A stretch of 64,000 nucleotides of DNA, from assembly GCA_024401855.1 (NCBI GenBank), contig JAKSKH010000007.1:1-64000 (forward strand). The letters run 5' to 3'. The notes beneath the pieces are model-generated. The model saw nothing but the letters and a program-made list of their open reading frames with translations. It made no database searches and was not told where the DNA came from. The translations under genes and the position numbers were made by a program. The DNA is from Bacteroidales bacterium. Its GTDB lineage: Bacteria > Bacteroidota > Bacteroidia > Bacteroidales > UBA932. Positions 17,925-26,473 of the stretch are shown here, piece by piece. Within the stretch, counting starts at the first letter, position 1, and each line of letters opens with the position of its first letter.

Positions 17925-18757
17925 CCGTCTTTTGCCAGTTGCCAGTAAAGGTAAGGTATGTCAAAACCTGAGGCAATCTGAGTTTCTATGCCTCCGGTGA
18001 ATCTGGGATTGCATTCCAGAAAGTATATTTGTCCGTCTTCCGCAACGCGGAAGTCCATACCGCATACTCCGTGGTAGTCCAGATGGTCCAGTATTTTGCG
18101 GGATATCGCTTCAAGTTCCGGAAAATTAACGCTCTCCCTCGATGTTGAGGGGCCGTTCCCCTGATTTTGAAGGCATCTGTAGCTCCCTGCGCGGAAGAAA
18201 CCGTCCCATCTCAGAGCGTCCACACTGTAATCGCATCCTTCAATGTAATCTTCTATCAGATACGGTTCTCCCTCAGGCTGATGCGCTATCAGGTTGAGGA
18301 GGGACCGCTTTGTCCACGGCAGATGGACTCCGTGCCCGCCGAAGGATATGTCCCGCTTAAATACCACCTGCCTTTCTCCCACCTCATCCGGGGAGGGGTA
18401 CATGCGCGGCTGCAGTATGCCAAGGTCGGAAGCAAACCTGCTGCACGAGACCTTGCCGTCCAGCGTGCGGAGTTTCTCTTCCGTTTCGATTGGGATGGTT
18501 ATCCCGGAAGGCAGCCTGTCCCTTATCCTTGAAAGTGCGAGGGGATTCCCTACGGGGAGTATCATTTCCGGGGAATGCTCGCTTATGGCCTTGAGAAGAT
18601 GCCTCCAATAGCCGAATTCATCCCTGAAGACATTCTGCGGGAACTCCATCCTTTCGACGTGAAGCCCGTGTGACTCAAGGCCAGAATGAATGACAGGCCC
18701 TATGGAACCCATAGTGCCTGCCAATAGGATGTCACATCCTTTCTTTTCAGAATCCAC
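17912..18757 (-). CDS. ATP-grasp domain protein
   Basis: A 281-residue ligase-like protein. It has an N-terminal pre-ATP-grasp fold (ILLAGTMGSIG, EMILPVGNPLALSR) and an ATP-grasp domain: VFKRDISFGGHGVHL (glycine-rich loop), PYLIEDYIEGCDYSVDAL, and the metal-binding end MDFRVAEDGQIYFLECNPRFTGG. The layout resembles carbamoyl-phosphate-synthase-like and PylC-type ATP-grasp enzymes that join a carboxylate to an amine. The substrate is unknown. It starts 11 bases inside the end of the GH109-type gene, so the two are co-transcribed. Confidence 0.78.
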   Translation of the reverse strand: MDSEKKGCDILLAGTMGSIGPVIHSGLESHGLHVERMEFPQNVFRDEFGYWRHLLKAISEHSPEMILPVGNPLALSRIRDRLPSGITIPIETEEKLRTLDGKVSCSRFASDLGILQPRMYPSPDEVGERQVVFKRDISFGGHGVHLPWTKRSLLNLIAHQPEGEPYLIEDYIEGCDYSVDALRWDGFFRAGSYRCLQNQGNGPSTSRESVNFPELEAISRKILDHLDYHGVCGMDFRVAEDGQIYFLECNPRFTGGIETQIASGFDIPYLYWQLAKDGQRS

Positions 18758-20108
18758 TGTGATGGAACCCTTGGATTTCGTTCCAGTCTCCGCGTGTGAA
18801 ATCGGGAACCTGTACCGGAACAGAACCGTTCTTGATGGATATGCGGCTCAACTCGGCTATGCAACTCCATTCTGCTGCATCATAGACGTCTTCATCAAGG
18901 GGAAGTCCGTTTCTGAGGCAATGTATGAGCCTGCAGTCCATGATGTAGTCCATTCCTCCGTGTCCGCCAACTTCTTTGGCTTTCTCTTCGTATTCTGCGG
19001 AAATGGGGTGTTCATAGAGCTTGCAAAGGGCATCGAAGGTTTCCTTGTCGGCGAAATTCTCAGGATCAGGTTCAACGGCAAATACCGGCTCCGGGTATTT
19101 GCAGGCATATCCGTTGGTTCCTGTGAGCTGGAATATCCTGCTGTAAGGGCGCGGTGCATATACGTTGTGCTGGATCTCAATCTGGTGGCCGTTGTGGGTG
19201 CGGATGAGGGATACCGTATGGTCTCCGTCCTCAAATTCGTCCGTGCCCATGAATTCCTTTCCTCTTGCAGCTCCGCGATAAGAGTCGGAGTCCATGGCAA
19301 CAAGGTAGTCCATCTTGTCTCCGCGGTGTATGTCGAGTATCTGGCAGATGGGTCCGAGTCCGTGTGTGGGATAGTTGTCTCCGCGGTGCTTCTGGTTGAA
19401 GTCAAGTCTCCAGTTGTCCTCATAGTGAGGCCAGAACGGGTCAAGATTGTGCAGATAGGCTCCTTCGGCATGGTAGATTTCTCCGAAGACTCCCTGCTGC
19501 GCCATGTTGAGGCAGGTCATCTCAAAGAAGTCATAGCAGCAGTTCTCAAGCATCATGCAGTGCTTGCGGGTGCGCTCGCAGGTGTTGACCAGCTGCCAGC
19601 ATTCCTCGATGGTAGTTGCTGCAGGGACCTCTGTAGCGGCATGTTTTCCATGCTCCATTGCATACACGGCAATGGGAGTGTGGAGAAGCCACGGAGTGCA
19701 GATGTAAACCAGATCCACGTTCGGATCTTCGCACAGTTGCTTGTATCCTTCATCTCCGGTGTATTCCGCAGCTTTTGGAAAACCGTTTTCCTTAAGCATT
19801 TCCTGCGCTGCGCTGACCTTCTCGGGATACTTGTCGCAAATTGCGGTGATCTTGGTTCCGGGAACTTGCAGGTAGCGTCCAACGGCACTGTAACCTCTTC
19901 CTCCCAGACCTACGAAGCCCACTCTGACGGTGTCTATGGGCTCACAAGCCATCTGCAGGGCGGATGTCTGGCCTTCTGCTCTGGCAGGTGTTTCAAGAAC
20001 AACGGTTCCGTTCACCATTTTTGCAGGGACGGAGCTCTCAATTTCCGGTGACTGGCAACAAGACGACATCAATGTGGCTATTGCCATAAATGCAAATATC
20101 TTTTTCAT
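18747..20108 (-). CDS. GH109-type Gfo/Idh/MocA lipoprotein (putative alpha-N-acetylgalactosaminidase)
   Basis: NAD-dependent glycosidase-like protein of 453 residues. It carries a lipoprotein signal (MKKIFAFMAIATLMSSC), a linker, then a Rossmann fold (RVGFVGLGGRGYSAVG), EVPAATTIEECWQLV, MLENCCYDFFEMTCLNMAQQG, YPTHGLGPI and, near the end, VGGHGGMDYIMD and PLDEDVYDAAEW. These segments agree with GH109 enzymes, which cleave terminal alpha-GalNAc through an NAD-linked oxidation-elimination mechanism. Members of this oxidoreductase superfamily can also act on other sugars, so the exact substrate is inferred. It is divergent from the lytic transglycosylase gene across only 29 bases. Confidence 0.82.
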   Translation of the reverse strand: MKKIFAFMAIATLMSSCCQSPEIESSVPAKMVNGTVVLETPARAEGQTSALQMACEPIDTVRVGFVGLGGRGYSAVGRYLQVPGTKITAICDKYPEKVSAAQEMLKENGFPKAAEYTGDEGYKQLCEDPNVDLVYICTPWLLHTPIAVYAMEHGKHAATEVPAATTIEECWQLVNTCERTRKHCMMLENCCYDFFEMTCLNMAQQGVFGEIYHAEGAYLHNLDPFWPHYEDNWRLDFNQKHRGDNYPTHGLGPICQILDIHRGDKMDYLVAMDSDSYRGAARGKEFMGTDEFEDGDHTVSLIRTHNGHQIEIQHNVYAPRPYSRIFQLTGTNGYACKYPEPVFAVEPDPENFADKETFDALCKLYEHPISAEYEEKAKEVGGHGGMDYIMDCRLIHCLRNGLPLDEDVYDAAEWSCIAELSRISIKNGSVPVQVPDFTRGDWNEIQGFHHSGF

Positions 20109-20113
20109 GTGAG

Positions 20114-20121
20114 CAAATATA
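20114..20121 (-). promoter_or_regulatory. Promoter box for the GH109-type gene
   Basis: CAAATATA on the plus strand reads TATATTTG on the minus strand, five bases before the ATG at 20108. The opposing box for the transglycosylase gene is only four bases away. Confidence 0.55.
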
Positions 20122-20125
20122 AGGT

Positions 20126-20133
20126 TATATTTG
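20126..20133 (+). promoter_or_regulatory. Promoter box for the lytic transglycosylase gene
   Basis: TATATTTG four bases before the ATG at 20138. The upstream promoter contacts must fall inside the divergent gene's box and 5' coding region. Confidence 0.55.
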
Positions 20134-20137
20134 TGTT

Positions 20138-20974
20138 ATGAAAAGTTTTTTGACTGCTATTTTGATTTTTATCCCCCTTGTGTCATCCGCCCAGCCTCCC
20201 GTTCCCGCATATATGGATTTCGCCGGAGACACTGTCAGGTTCGACACGCGTGAAAGATACGAACGTATGGACAGGGAACTGCTTGCATTCTCATACATGC
20301 ATACCAACTCCATCCTTATTCTCAAACGTTCCGTCAGATTCTTCAGGCAAGTGACTCCCATCCTGCGGGAGTACGGAATTCCGGAGGATCTGAAATACCT
20401 GATGACGATAGAAAGCAATCTGGACCCCAAGGCCCTTTCTTCCGCAGGAGCAGCGGGACTGTGGCAGTTTACGAAAGCTACGGCTCAGACATATGGCCTG
20501 GAGGTGAATTCCAACGTGGATGAGAGATACAACATAGAGAAGGAGACCAGGGCGGCCTGCGAATACCTGCGCAAGGCTTATGACAGGTATGGTGACTGGA
20601 TGACGGTGGCCGCCAGTTATAATGCAGGGCAGGCCGGGATCAGCCGGAGGCTTGAGGAACAGAAGGAAGACAGCGCCCTTGATCTGTGGATGACTGAAGA
20701 GACCACAAGATATATGTACAGGCTGCTTGCCGTGAAGATGATGTTCCAGAATCCGGAGGCGTTCGGTTTCTCAGTCCCCGAACGCTATCCCTACATCGCT
20801 CCCAGGAAGGTGATAACAGTGACGGACAGCGACGTGGATCTTGTGGAGCTTGCAAAGAGCTATGGAATCACCTATGCGGACCTCAAAAGGGCCAATCTGT
20901 GGCTCAGGGGACTCACTCTCGTGAACAGCAACAAGAAGAGTTACAGGATAATCATTCCTGACGCAGGTCAGTGA
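20138..20974 (+). CDS. Lytic transglycosylase (MltD-like)
   Basis: Cleaves peptidoglycan glycan strands to 1,6-anhydro products. The 278 residues have a signal peptide (to about residue 19, SSA), an SLT domain (catalytic Glu in MTIESNLDPKA; AAGLWQFTKATAQTYGL; AASYNAGQAGI) at about 80-200, and one LysM-like C-terminal segment (VITVTDSDVDLVELAKSYGITYADLKRAN). E. coli MltD carries several LysM repeats, so this is a short form. Its 3' end overlaps the convergent LolA-like gene by 23 bases. Confidence 0.88.
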   Translation: MKSFLTAILIFIPLVSSAQPPVPAYMDFAGDTVRFDTRERYERMDRELLAFSYMHTNSILILKRSVRFFRQVTPILREYGIPEDLKYLMTIESNLDPKALSSAGAAGLWQFTKATAQTYGLEVNSNVDERYNIEKETRAACEYLRKAYDRYGDWMTVAASYNAGQAGISRRLEEQKEDSALDLWMTEETTRYMYRLLAVKMMFQNPEAFGFSVPERYPYIAPRKVITVTDSDVDLVELAKSYGITYADLKRANLWLRGLTLVNSNKKSYRIIIPDAGQ

Positions 20975-21392
20975 CCACCCACGAACGGTCAAGCTTTCCG
21001 GTATCGAAACAGAATTCCGAGCAATCCGGAGATTTGTCCATGAACCTGAGTTCGGAGAAGTGCAGGTCTGAGAGGTTCCCCATATTTTCCTTCAGGTAAC
21101 TTTCCAGGTCTGAGGCTTTTTCAATGTAGGCCTCCTTTGCTTCCGGATCTATTATTACGACTTTTTCACCATCGCAATAGGCTTCCATTCCGTTGACCTT
21201 TACAGCGAACATCTTCCCCTCCGCAACGGCGCTGCCCTTGTACTCAACGGCCACGTCGTTTTGAACGGTGCAGGTGAAGGAGGCCTTGATTCTGTTCCTG
21301 TCAAGCCTCTTCACCACATCGGCCAGATCAACCTGGGCCGTTGCTGAAAGACCGGCCAGCAGGAATAAAAGGAGAAGTGTCAGTCTTTTCAT
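20952..21392 (-). CDS. LolA-like outer-membrane lipoprotein carrier
   Basis: A 146-residue exported protein (signal MKRLTLLLLFLLAGLSATA) with LolA-like beta strands: IKASFTCTVQNDVAVEYKGSAVAEGKMFAVKV, EAYCDGEKVVIIDPEAKEAYIE. It follows ftsK with a 4-base overlap, an arrangement I recall as common for LolA-family proteins in Bacteroidota. It is shorter than E. coli LolA (about 180 mature residues). It probably carries lipoproteins across the periplasm, though a divergent role is possible. Confidence 0.68.
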   Translation of the reverse strand: MKRLTLLLLFLLAGLSATAQVDLADVVKRLDRNRIKASFTCTVQNDVAVEYKGSAVAEGKMFAVKVNGMEAYCDGEKVVIIDPEAKEAYIEKASDLESYLKENMGNLSDLHFSELRFMDKSPDCSEFCFDTGKLDRSWVVTDLRQE

Positions 21393-23722
21393 TTCAAAAA
21401 TGCATCAAGTATCGGCTGAAGTGTATTCAAATCCGGTACCAGAACCTGTCTGGGCTTTGAACCTTCCTGTGGGCCGACTATTCCTGCCGCTTCCAGCTGG
21501 TCCATAACCCTTCCGGCTTTTGCATAGCCCATACCGAGTTTCCGCTGCAGATCGGATGTGGAGCCTTTCTGTGTGGTCACCACCATCTTTGCGGCTTCTT
21601 CGAAGCGGTCGTCCAGACTATGGATATCAACAGTCCCGCCTTCACCGCCTTCACCGTTCTGGTCGGCCGGTACGGGAAGGTAGTAGGGAGTGTTGTAGCA
21701 CTTGCCGTAACCTTTCTGGCTGCCTATGCATTCCGTTACGGAGTCGATTTCCTCTCCGCTGATGTAGGCGCACTGGATGCGCTCCGACTCGATTCCGGCA
21801 GAGAACAGCATGTCGCCCTTTCCGATGAGTTTCTCGGCCCCTGGAGCGTCAAGGATGGTCATGGAGTCCACTCTTGATGCGACGCGGAACGCTATTCTCA
21901 TAGGGAAGTTGCTCTTGATGATACCTGAGATTACATCCACGGAAGGTCTTTGTGTGGCCAGTATAACGTGCAGGCCGGCCGCACGTCCCTTCTGCGCTAG
22001 GCGGATTATGGAATTCGTTATGCTCCGGCTTGCCGTCCTCGCTTCCGGAGATGCTCCGGTTGTCATGGTGAGGTCTGCGTACTCGTCCACCACCACAACG
22101 AGGTAGGGCAGGAAATGGTGCCCGTTGTTTGGATTGAGGTGCCGTTCCTTGTATTTGGCGTTATACAGCTTGATATTGTTGACTCCGGCCTTGCTGAGCA
22201 GTTCGTATCTGTCATCCATCTCTATGCAGAGGGAGCGCAGAACCTTCTCCGCATCCTTCGGTTTCTTTACGATTGCATTGTTCCTCTCATCATCTTCGGA
22301 GCTGGCATCCGGCATGACTGCAAGATAGTGCTTCAGGAGCTGTGCGTATGCCGAGAATTCCACCATCTTGGGGTCTATGAAGACAAACTTCAGTTCGGAA
22401 GGGTGCATTCTATAGAGCAGGGAGCTCACAATGACGTTGAGTCCCACTGATTTTCCCTGCTTGGTGGCACCTGCGATGAGGAGATGCGGAGCGTCGGCAA
22501 GATCGAAGACCTTAACCTCCTGTGTGATGGTGTAACCTATGGCAACGGGAAGGTCAGCCTTGCTTTCCCTGAAACTCTTGTCGTTCAGAAGTGACTTAAG
22601 CGGAACGATGGACGAAAAATCGTTGGCCACCTCGATTCCGACGGAGTCCGAAAGTGTAATTACGCGCACTCCTTTGGCGTTCAGGGAAAGCGCAATATCT
22701 TCCTGAAGTTTCTTGATGTCGGCAATTTTCACTCCCGGGGCCGGATAGACCTTGTATAGTGTGACCGTAGGGCCGACAATAGCCTTGACATCGCTGATCT
22801 GAATCTTGTAATTCATCAGCGCCGCGCGGATCTTGTTGTTGTTCCTCGTGAGTTCCTCAGTGGAAACCTCCCGCCTTCCTGAAGAATATGCCTTCAGAAG
22901 GTCTATTGACGGGAATTTGTAACGTGGAAGTCCGTCCGGCGGGTCAAGCCTGTTGTCTATGGGCTTCAGTTCTTCTTTCACTTCCGCAGTCAGAGTCTTG
23001 TCCTCAATTATCTCAAAATTGCCTTCCGCCTGCTCCGGTACGGCCGGTGACTCGGGCACGTGCGGCAACCCGGGCTCGGCAAGGGGCTCCGGTACGACCG
23101 GTGATTCGGGCTCGGCAGTCAGTTCAGGTTCGACGGGCTCTTCTTTCTCAATTACAACTTTCTTCTTCTCCTTTTTCCTTTTCCCGAGGTCGGCAAACCA
23201 TCTTGTGAATTTCTCGGAGGCAAAGAAAAGGTAACAGATTATGAGAATGATGATGAAAATGGCGGTTACATACGGTCCGAACATGCCTTCAGACCATTCT
23301 ACAGCCCTCGCTCCGCATCTTCCTCCAAGACCTCCTCCGAAAACGAGAGGGATGCCGGCGTGGTTTCCGGCACATGCGAGAGCTATTGAAGAAATGAATG
23401 CTCCGAATAAAGCGATGAGAGCGGTCTTCAGGAGGGAATAGTGCCATCTGTGTCCGATGAGCCGCGCCGAAATTGCGGAAAACAGTATCAGCAGGGCAAA
23501 ACTTCCAAGTCCGAACAACTCGCCCACGAGGAGTTTTCCGGTCCTGTATCCCATGATCCCTGCCGCGTTAGCGATCTCATCCATGCTCATGTCTTCCTTC
23601 CAATGGAAAAGATACGAGAAGGTTGATATGAACGTAAAGATGGCAAGCCCGGCCATGATCAGTCCGGCTATGCGTATTGCAGAGGCTTTTTCCTGCTCGT
23701 CCCAGGTCTTCCAGACACTCAT
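21389..23722 (-). CDS. ftsK: DNA translocase FtsK
   Basis: Septum-anchored motor that pumps chromosomal DNA toward dif and activates XerCD. The 777 residues have four predicted membrane helices (about 15-170), a lysine-rich stretch, a proline/glutamate-rich linker (about 185-235, repeats built on PESP/VPEP), the FtsK alpha/beta motor (Walker A GATKQGKSVG, Walker B LVVVVDEYADL, ATQRPSVDVISG) and a C-terminal winged-helix gamma domain (TTQKGSTSDLQRKLGMGYAKAGR). It overlaps both neighbours by four bases. Confidence 0.95.
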   Translation of the reverse strand: MSVWKTWDEQEKASAIRIAGLIMAGLAIFTFISTFSYLFHWKEDMSMDEIANAAGIMGYRTGKLLVGELFGLGSFALLILFSAISARLIGHRWHYSLLKTALIALFGAFISSIALACAGNHAGIPLVFGGGLGGRCGARAVEWSEGMFGPYVTAIFIIILIICYLFFASEKFTRWFADLGKRKKEKKKVVIEKEEPVEPELTAEPESPVVPEPLAEPGLPHVPESPAVPEQAEGNFEIIEDKTLTAEVKEELKPIDNRLDPPDGLPRYKFPSIDLLKAYSSGRREVSTEELTRNNNKIRAALMNYKIQISDVKAIVGPTVTLYKVYPAPGVKIADIKKLQEDIALSLNAKGVRVITLSDSVGIEVANDFSSIVPLKSLLNDKSFRESKADLPVAIGYTITQEVKVFDLADAPHLLIAGATKQGKSVGLNVIVSSLLYRMHPSELKFVFIDPKMVEFSAYAQLLKHYLAVMPDASSEDDERNNAIVKKPKDAEKVLRSLCIEMDDRYELLSKAGVNNIKLYNAKYKERHLNPNNGHHFLPYLVVVVDEYADLTMTTGASPEARTASRSITNSIIRLAQKGRAAGLHVILATQRPSVDVISGIIKSNFPMRIAFRVASRVDSMTILDAPGAEKLIGKGDMLFSAGIESERIQCAYISGEEIDSVTECIGSQKGYGKCYNTPYYLPVPADQNGEGGEGGTVDIHSLDDRFEEAAKMVVTTQKGSTSDLQRKLGMGYAKAGRVMDQLEAAGIVGPQEGSKPRQVLVPDLNTLQPILDAFLK

Positions 23723-24360
23723 TTCTTCTTGAATCCTTTCTTGTTGTTCTTCTTGCGGTTCTTTCCGGGAATCTGACCGACATTGAGACCCATTCCCGGT
23801 CTTGAGAATGTGGCGTCGTTCGAAATCTTGCTGAGGTTTATTCCTTCAGGTATTCTGAGCCTGTAGTCGGAAAGCTTTTCTATGTCGGAGAAGATGGTCT
23901 TGTCGGCAACGCTGTCCTTGTTCCAGATCAGGTACTGCTGCCTCATGTATATTGCAAGGGAGCGTATCATCTCTGTCTTTACTTCTCCGTCAGGTTCTTC
24001 ACATAGCAGATTGATGATTTTTTCTATGTTCCTTCCGTAGTGGGTCGCCTTGATCCGGCTTCCCTTCATTGGAATGGGAACGGGACTGGTTGCGTAATCC
24101 TCCCTTACCGGACACGGATAGGGAGAATCCACGTCAAGGTCGTAACCGGCTATCATATAAAGGTGATCCCAGAGTTTGTGCTCATAGTTTTCCTGAGTAT
24201 GGACCTGGGGATTGAGTATTTCCATCACCTTGACTATTGCGCCGGCCTGCTCTGTCCTTTTCCCCTTGTCGGCAATTTCGCGCAGTCCTTCGACCATCCT
24301 GAGAACGTTGCGTCCGTATTCCGGCATCACAAGTTTTTCACGTTCAGTATTATAATCCAT
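23719..24360 (-). CDS. DUF4290 domain protein
   Basis: A 213-residue protein of unknown function, conserved in Bacteroidota. The start at 24360 (MDYNTEREKLVMPEYGRNVLRMVE) is preferred because a promoter box lies 24 bases upstream; the longer open frame to 24462 crosses that promoter. Recognisable segments are EYGRNVLRMV, VHTQENYEHKLWDHLYMIAGYDLDVD and the Lys-rich tail. It heads the DUF4290-ftsK-LolA operon, with ftsK overlapping by four bases. Confidence 0.82.
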   Translation of the reverse strand: MDYNTEREKLVMPEYGRNVLRMVEGLREIADKGKRTEQAGAIVKVMEILNPQVHTQENYEHKLWDHLYMIAGYDLDVDSPYPCPVREDYATSPVPIPMKGSRIKATHYGRNIEKIINLLCEEPDGEVKTEMIRSLAIYMRQQYLIWNKDSVADKTIFSDIEKLSDYRLRIPEGINLSKISNDATFSRPGMGLNVGQIPGKNRKKNNKKGFKKK

Positions 24361-24384
24361 TTTTTTCCGTTTATGTTCAAATTG

Positions 24385-24392
24385 CAAATATA
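24385..24392 (-). promoter_or_regulatory. Promoter box for DUF4290-ftsK-LolA operon
   Basis: CAAATATA (minus strand TATATTTG), 24 bases upstream of the start at 24360, in the short gap after the apbE stop. Confidence 0.55.
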
Positions 24393-24404
24393 ACAAAAAT
24401 GATG

Positions 24405-25361
24405 TTAATTCACTTCGGGTGTGAAATAGAAGCCCGGAGATGTCCAGATGCTGTCCGAGCATATGAGGAGTCCTTCTGTTTCCTTATGGGAAAGTATGAA
24501 CGCGGATGCTTCCTCCAATCCCCATACCATGCACGCCGTCGCGTAGGCATCAGCTTCGGATGCGGTCGGTGCCACAATGGTAGCGCTGAGCAGATTGTGC
24601 TGTACGGGGTGTCCGGTTCTCGGATCAATGGTGTGGGCGTATTTCTTTCCGTCCCTGATGTAGAACTTCCGGTAATTCCCGGATGTGACTATGCCGCAAG
24701 CCCTGCCTCCGGACTGCCATACTCCGCGCATGTCAGCTCCGGGATCGTTGTTCCCGTCAACCGGATTGTCTATTCCTATGCTCCACGGCTTTCCTGAAGG
24801 ATTATGGCCTTCGCAGTAAATCTCACCGATGTCCACAAGCATATCCTTTACTCCAATACTGTGGAGATATGACGCTATTGCATCGCAGGTATAACCCTGG
24901 GCTATTGCATTGAAATTGAGGGTCCTGCCTTCCTTTGATGCGGAAAGTGCGCGTTGTACGCTGTCCTCGTCAGGGAATTCGCCGCTCTTGAATCCGAATC
25001 CCCACAGGTCGAAGAGGGGAGCGGACCAGACATCGAATGCTCCTCCTGTGATTTCCTTGTATTTTGATGACAATTCAGTGACCGTCCTGAAATGAATGTC
25101 GGGTTCTATGGTTTCTCCGGCATTGTACCGGCTTAGCAGGGAAGCTTTGTTATAGCCCGAAAGGGAGAAGTCAACTGCATTGAGAATGGAGTCTATCTCA
25201 GTTTTTATCCTGTAATCCGGAACTCTTACACCCTTTCTGTTGAACTTGACCGTGTATGTACCACCCTGGGCGTATCCGGAGACTGCAATGAAACAGTCTT
25301 TCGTGCAGGAAGCGGATATGATGATTGCTAAAAGGATAAGGCAAAAGTATGAGCTTTTCAT
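24405..25361 (-). CDS. apbE: FAD:protein FMN transferase, lipoprotein
   Basis: Attaches FMN covalently to threonine residues of target flavoproteins such as Nqr/Rnf subunits. From ATG 25361 the protein has 318 residues with a lipoprotein signal (LLAIIISASC). ApbE signatures: AQGGTYTVKF, VDFSLSGYNKASLLSRYNAG, NFNAIAQGYTCDAIASYL, MLVDIGEIYCEG and the metal-binding YAHTIDPRTGHPV followed by ATIVAPTASEADAYATACMVWG. The open frame extends to 25415, but that adds residues across the promoter box. Confidence 0.93.
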   Translation of the reverse strand: MKSSYFCLILLAIIISASCTKDCFIAVSGYAQGGTYTVKFNRKGVRVPDYRIKTEIDSILNAVDFSLSGYNKASLLSRYNAGETIEPDIHFRTVTELSSKYKEITGGAFDVWSAPLFDLWGFGFKSGEFPDEDSVQRALSASKEGRTLNFNAIAQGYTCDAIASYLHSIGVKDMLVDIGEIYCEGHNPSGKPWSIGIDNPVDGNNDPGADMRGVWQSGGRACGIVTSGNYRKFYIRDGKKYAHTIDPRTGHPVQHNLLSATIVAPTASEADAYATACMVWGLEEASAFILSHKETEGLLICSDSIWTSPGFYFTPEVN

Positions 25362-25381
25362 TTTCAGGCAAAGATTTTGCA

Positions 25382-25389
25382 CAAAGTTA
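25382..25389 (-). promoter_or_regulatory. apbE promoter box
   Basis: CAAAGTTA (minus strand TAACTTTG), 20 bases before the apbE ATG at 25361. Confidence 0.5.
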
Positions 25390-25412
25390 AATGAATTTAG
25401 AGCAAAATTGAC

Positions 25413-25420
25413 CATATTTG
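25413..25420 (+). promoter_or_regulatory. Promoter box for FISUMP lipoprotein gene
   Basis: CATATTTG differs from TAnnTTTG only at its first base. It lies nine bases before the ATG at 25430, and it contains the alternative upstream TTG at 25418, which is therefore rejected as the start. Confidence 0.4.
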
Positions 25421-25429
25421 CAAATTGTA

Positions 25430-26473
25430 ATGAAGAAAATGACTAGACTTGGTGGAATCTCTGCTGTGCTCGTTGCAGTATCGGTGTTGTCTTGTATCAA
25501 CGGGTGCAAGAAGTCAGATGAGAATGTTACATATAAATCATTCAAGGGCTCTATAAATCTTTCTCTCAACGAATATCAGCTTGAGGGAGATACAAAGGAA
25601 TTTTTCGTTGATTCCCTGGCAAAACTTATAACGGATGACGGTGCCGGCATAGGGTATTATGTAAAACTTCCGCTTGCTGAGAAATCCGATACCCTCAAGA
25701 CCCAGAACGGAGATTGGAAAGTCAAGAGATTCACAGTCACGGCTCCGGACAGCCTCAACACTTTCGAAACTTCATTCTCCGGTTATTCCGCAGGGTATTA
25801 TACCGCTTCTGCTACTCAGTACATTACCGTCGTGAGAAAAGGCCTTAACGGTAACAGTTCGCTCACTGAGTTTGACATCGACGAAGAGGACGGTATCCTT
25901 TTGGACGAGAGGGACGGGCGCGAATATTATACGACGGTGTGCGGAAACACGGAGTGGATGAGACAGAATCTTGCGTGGAAAGGTGCGGGTCTTCCGTATA
26001 AATATTGTCCTGCTGTAGATGATGTTTTCGGAATGTTCTATTCATGGGAGGATGCGCAGACTGCATGTCCGGACGGGTGGAGGCTGCCGTCTGATTCCGA
26101 CTGGCTCAATCTGGCTGCAGTGATGGGTGTTGAAGCAAAACCGGATTCCGACATACAGGGACTTGCGGGAAAGCTTATGTGCAATGTCCGTTTCAACCGT
26201 GAGAAAATGTGGTCCTACTGGAGGTCGGTCAAGGTTACGGACGAATCCGGGTTGTCTGTTCTTCCAACCGGCTATGCGCAGAAAGGTGCGGTTGACTTCG
26301 ACTTCTCGGGGCTTTTCTCCTATGCGCTTCTATGGTGCTCCGATATGGTTGAAGATGCCGGCTCCTTCCGCTACATCTACGAAGACCAGGATATCCTTTA
26401 TTTCGGCCTTGGCGACAGAAACTCCATGCTGGCCAGTGTACGCTGTGTGAGAACGCTTACAGACCAGCAATGA
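25430..26473 (+). CDS. FISUMP domain lipoprotein
   Basis: A 347-residue surface-type lipoprotein (signal ending VSVLSC). The C-terminal half is a FISUMP domain (Fibrobacter succinogenes major paralogous domain): EYYTTVCGNTEWMRQNLAW, a cysteine in KYCPAVDDVFGMFYSWEDAQTACPDGWRLPSDSDW, LPTGYAQKG, and the final SVRCVRTL. The N-terminal half (about 30-150) looks like beta-sandwich material and is not recognised. The function of FISUMP domains is unknown; a role at the cell surface is inferred. It overlaps the convergent comEC-like gene by 17 bases. Confidence 0.82.
   Translation: MKKMTRLGGISAVLVAVSVLSCINGCKKSDENVTYKSFKGSINLSLNEYQLEGDTKEFFVDSLAKLITDDGAGIGYYVKLPLAEKSDTLKTQNGDWKVKRFTVTAPDSLNTFETSFSGYSAGYYTASATQYITVVRKGLNGNSSLTEFDIDEEDGILLDERDGREYYTTVCGNTEWMRQNLAWKGAGLPYKYCPAVDDVFGMFYSWEDAQTACPDGWRLPSDSDWLNLAAVMGVEAKPDSDIQGLAGKLMCNVRFNREKMWSYWRSVKVTDESGLSVLPTGYAQKGAVDFDFSGLFSYALLWCSDMVEDAGSFRYIYEDQDILYFGLGDRNSMLASVRCVRTLTDQQ

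Noticed and set aside
18690-20051. Plus-strand open frame of 453 codons opposite the GH109-type gene.
   Set aside because: It is the exact mirror of a well-recognised family, has no recognisable motif, and follows from codon bias on the other strand.
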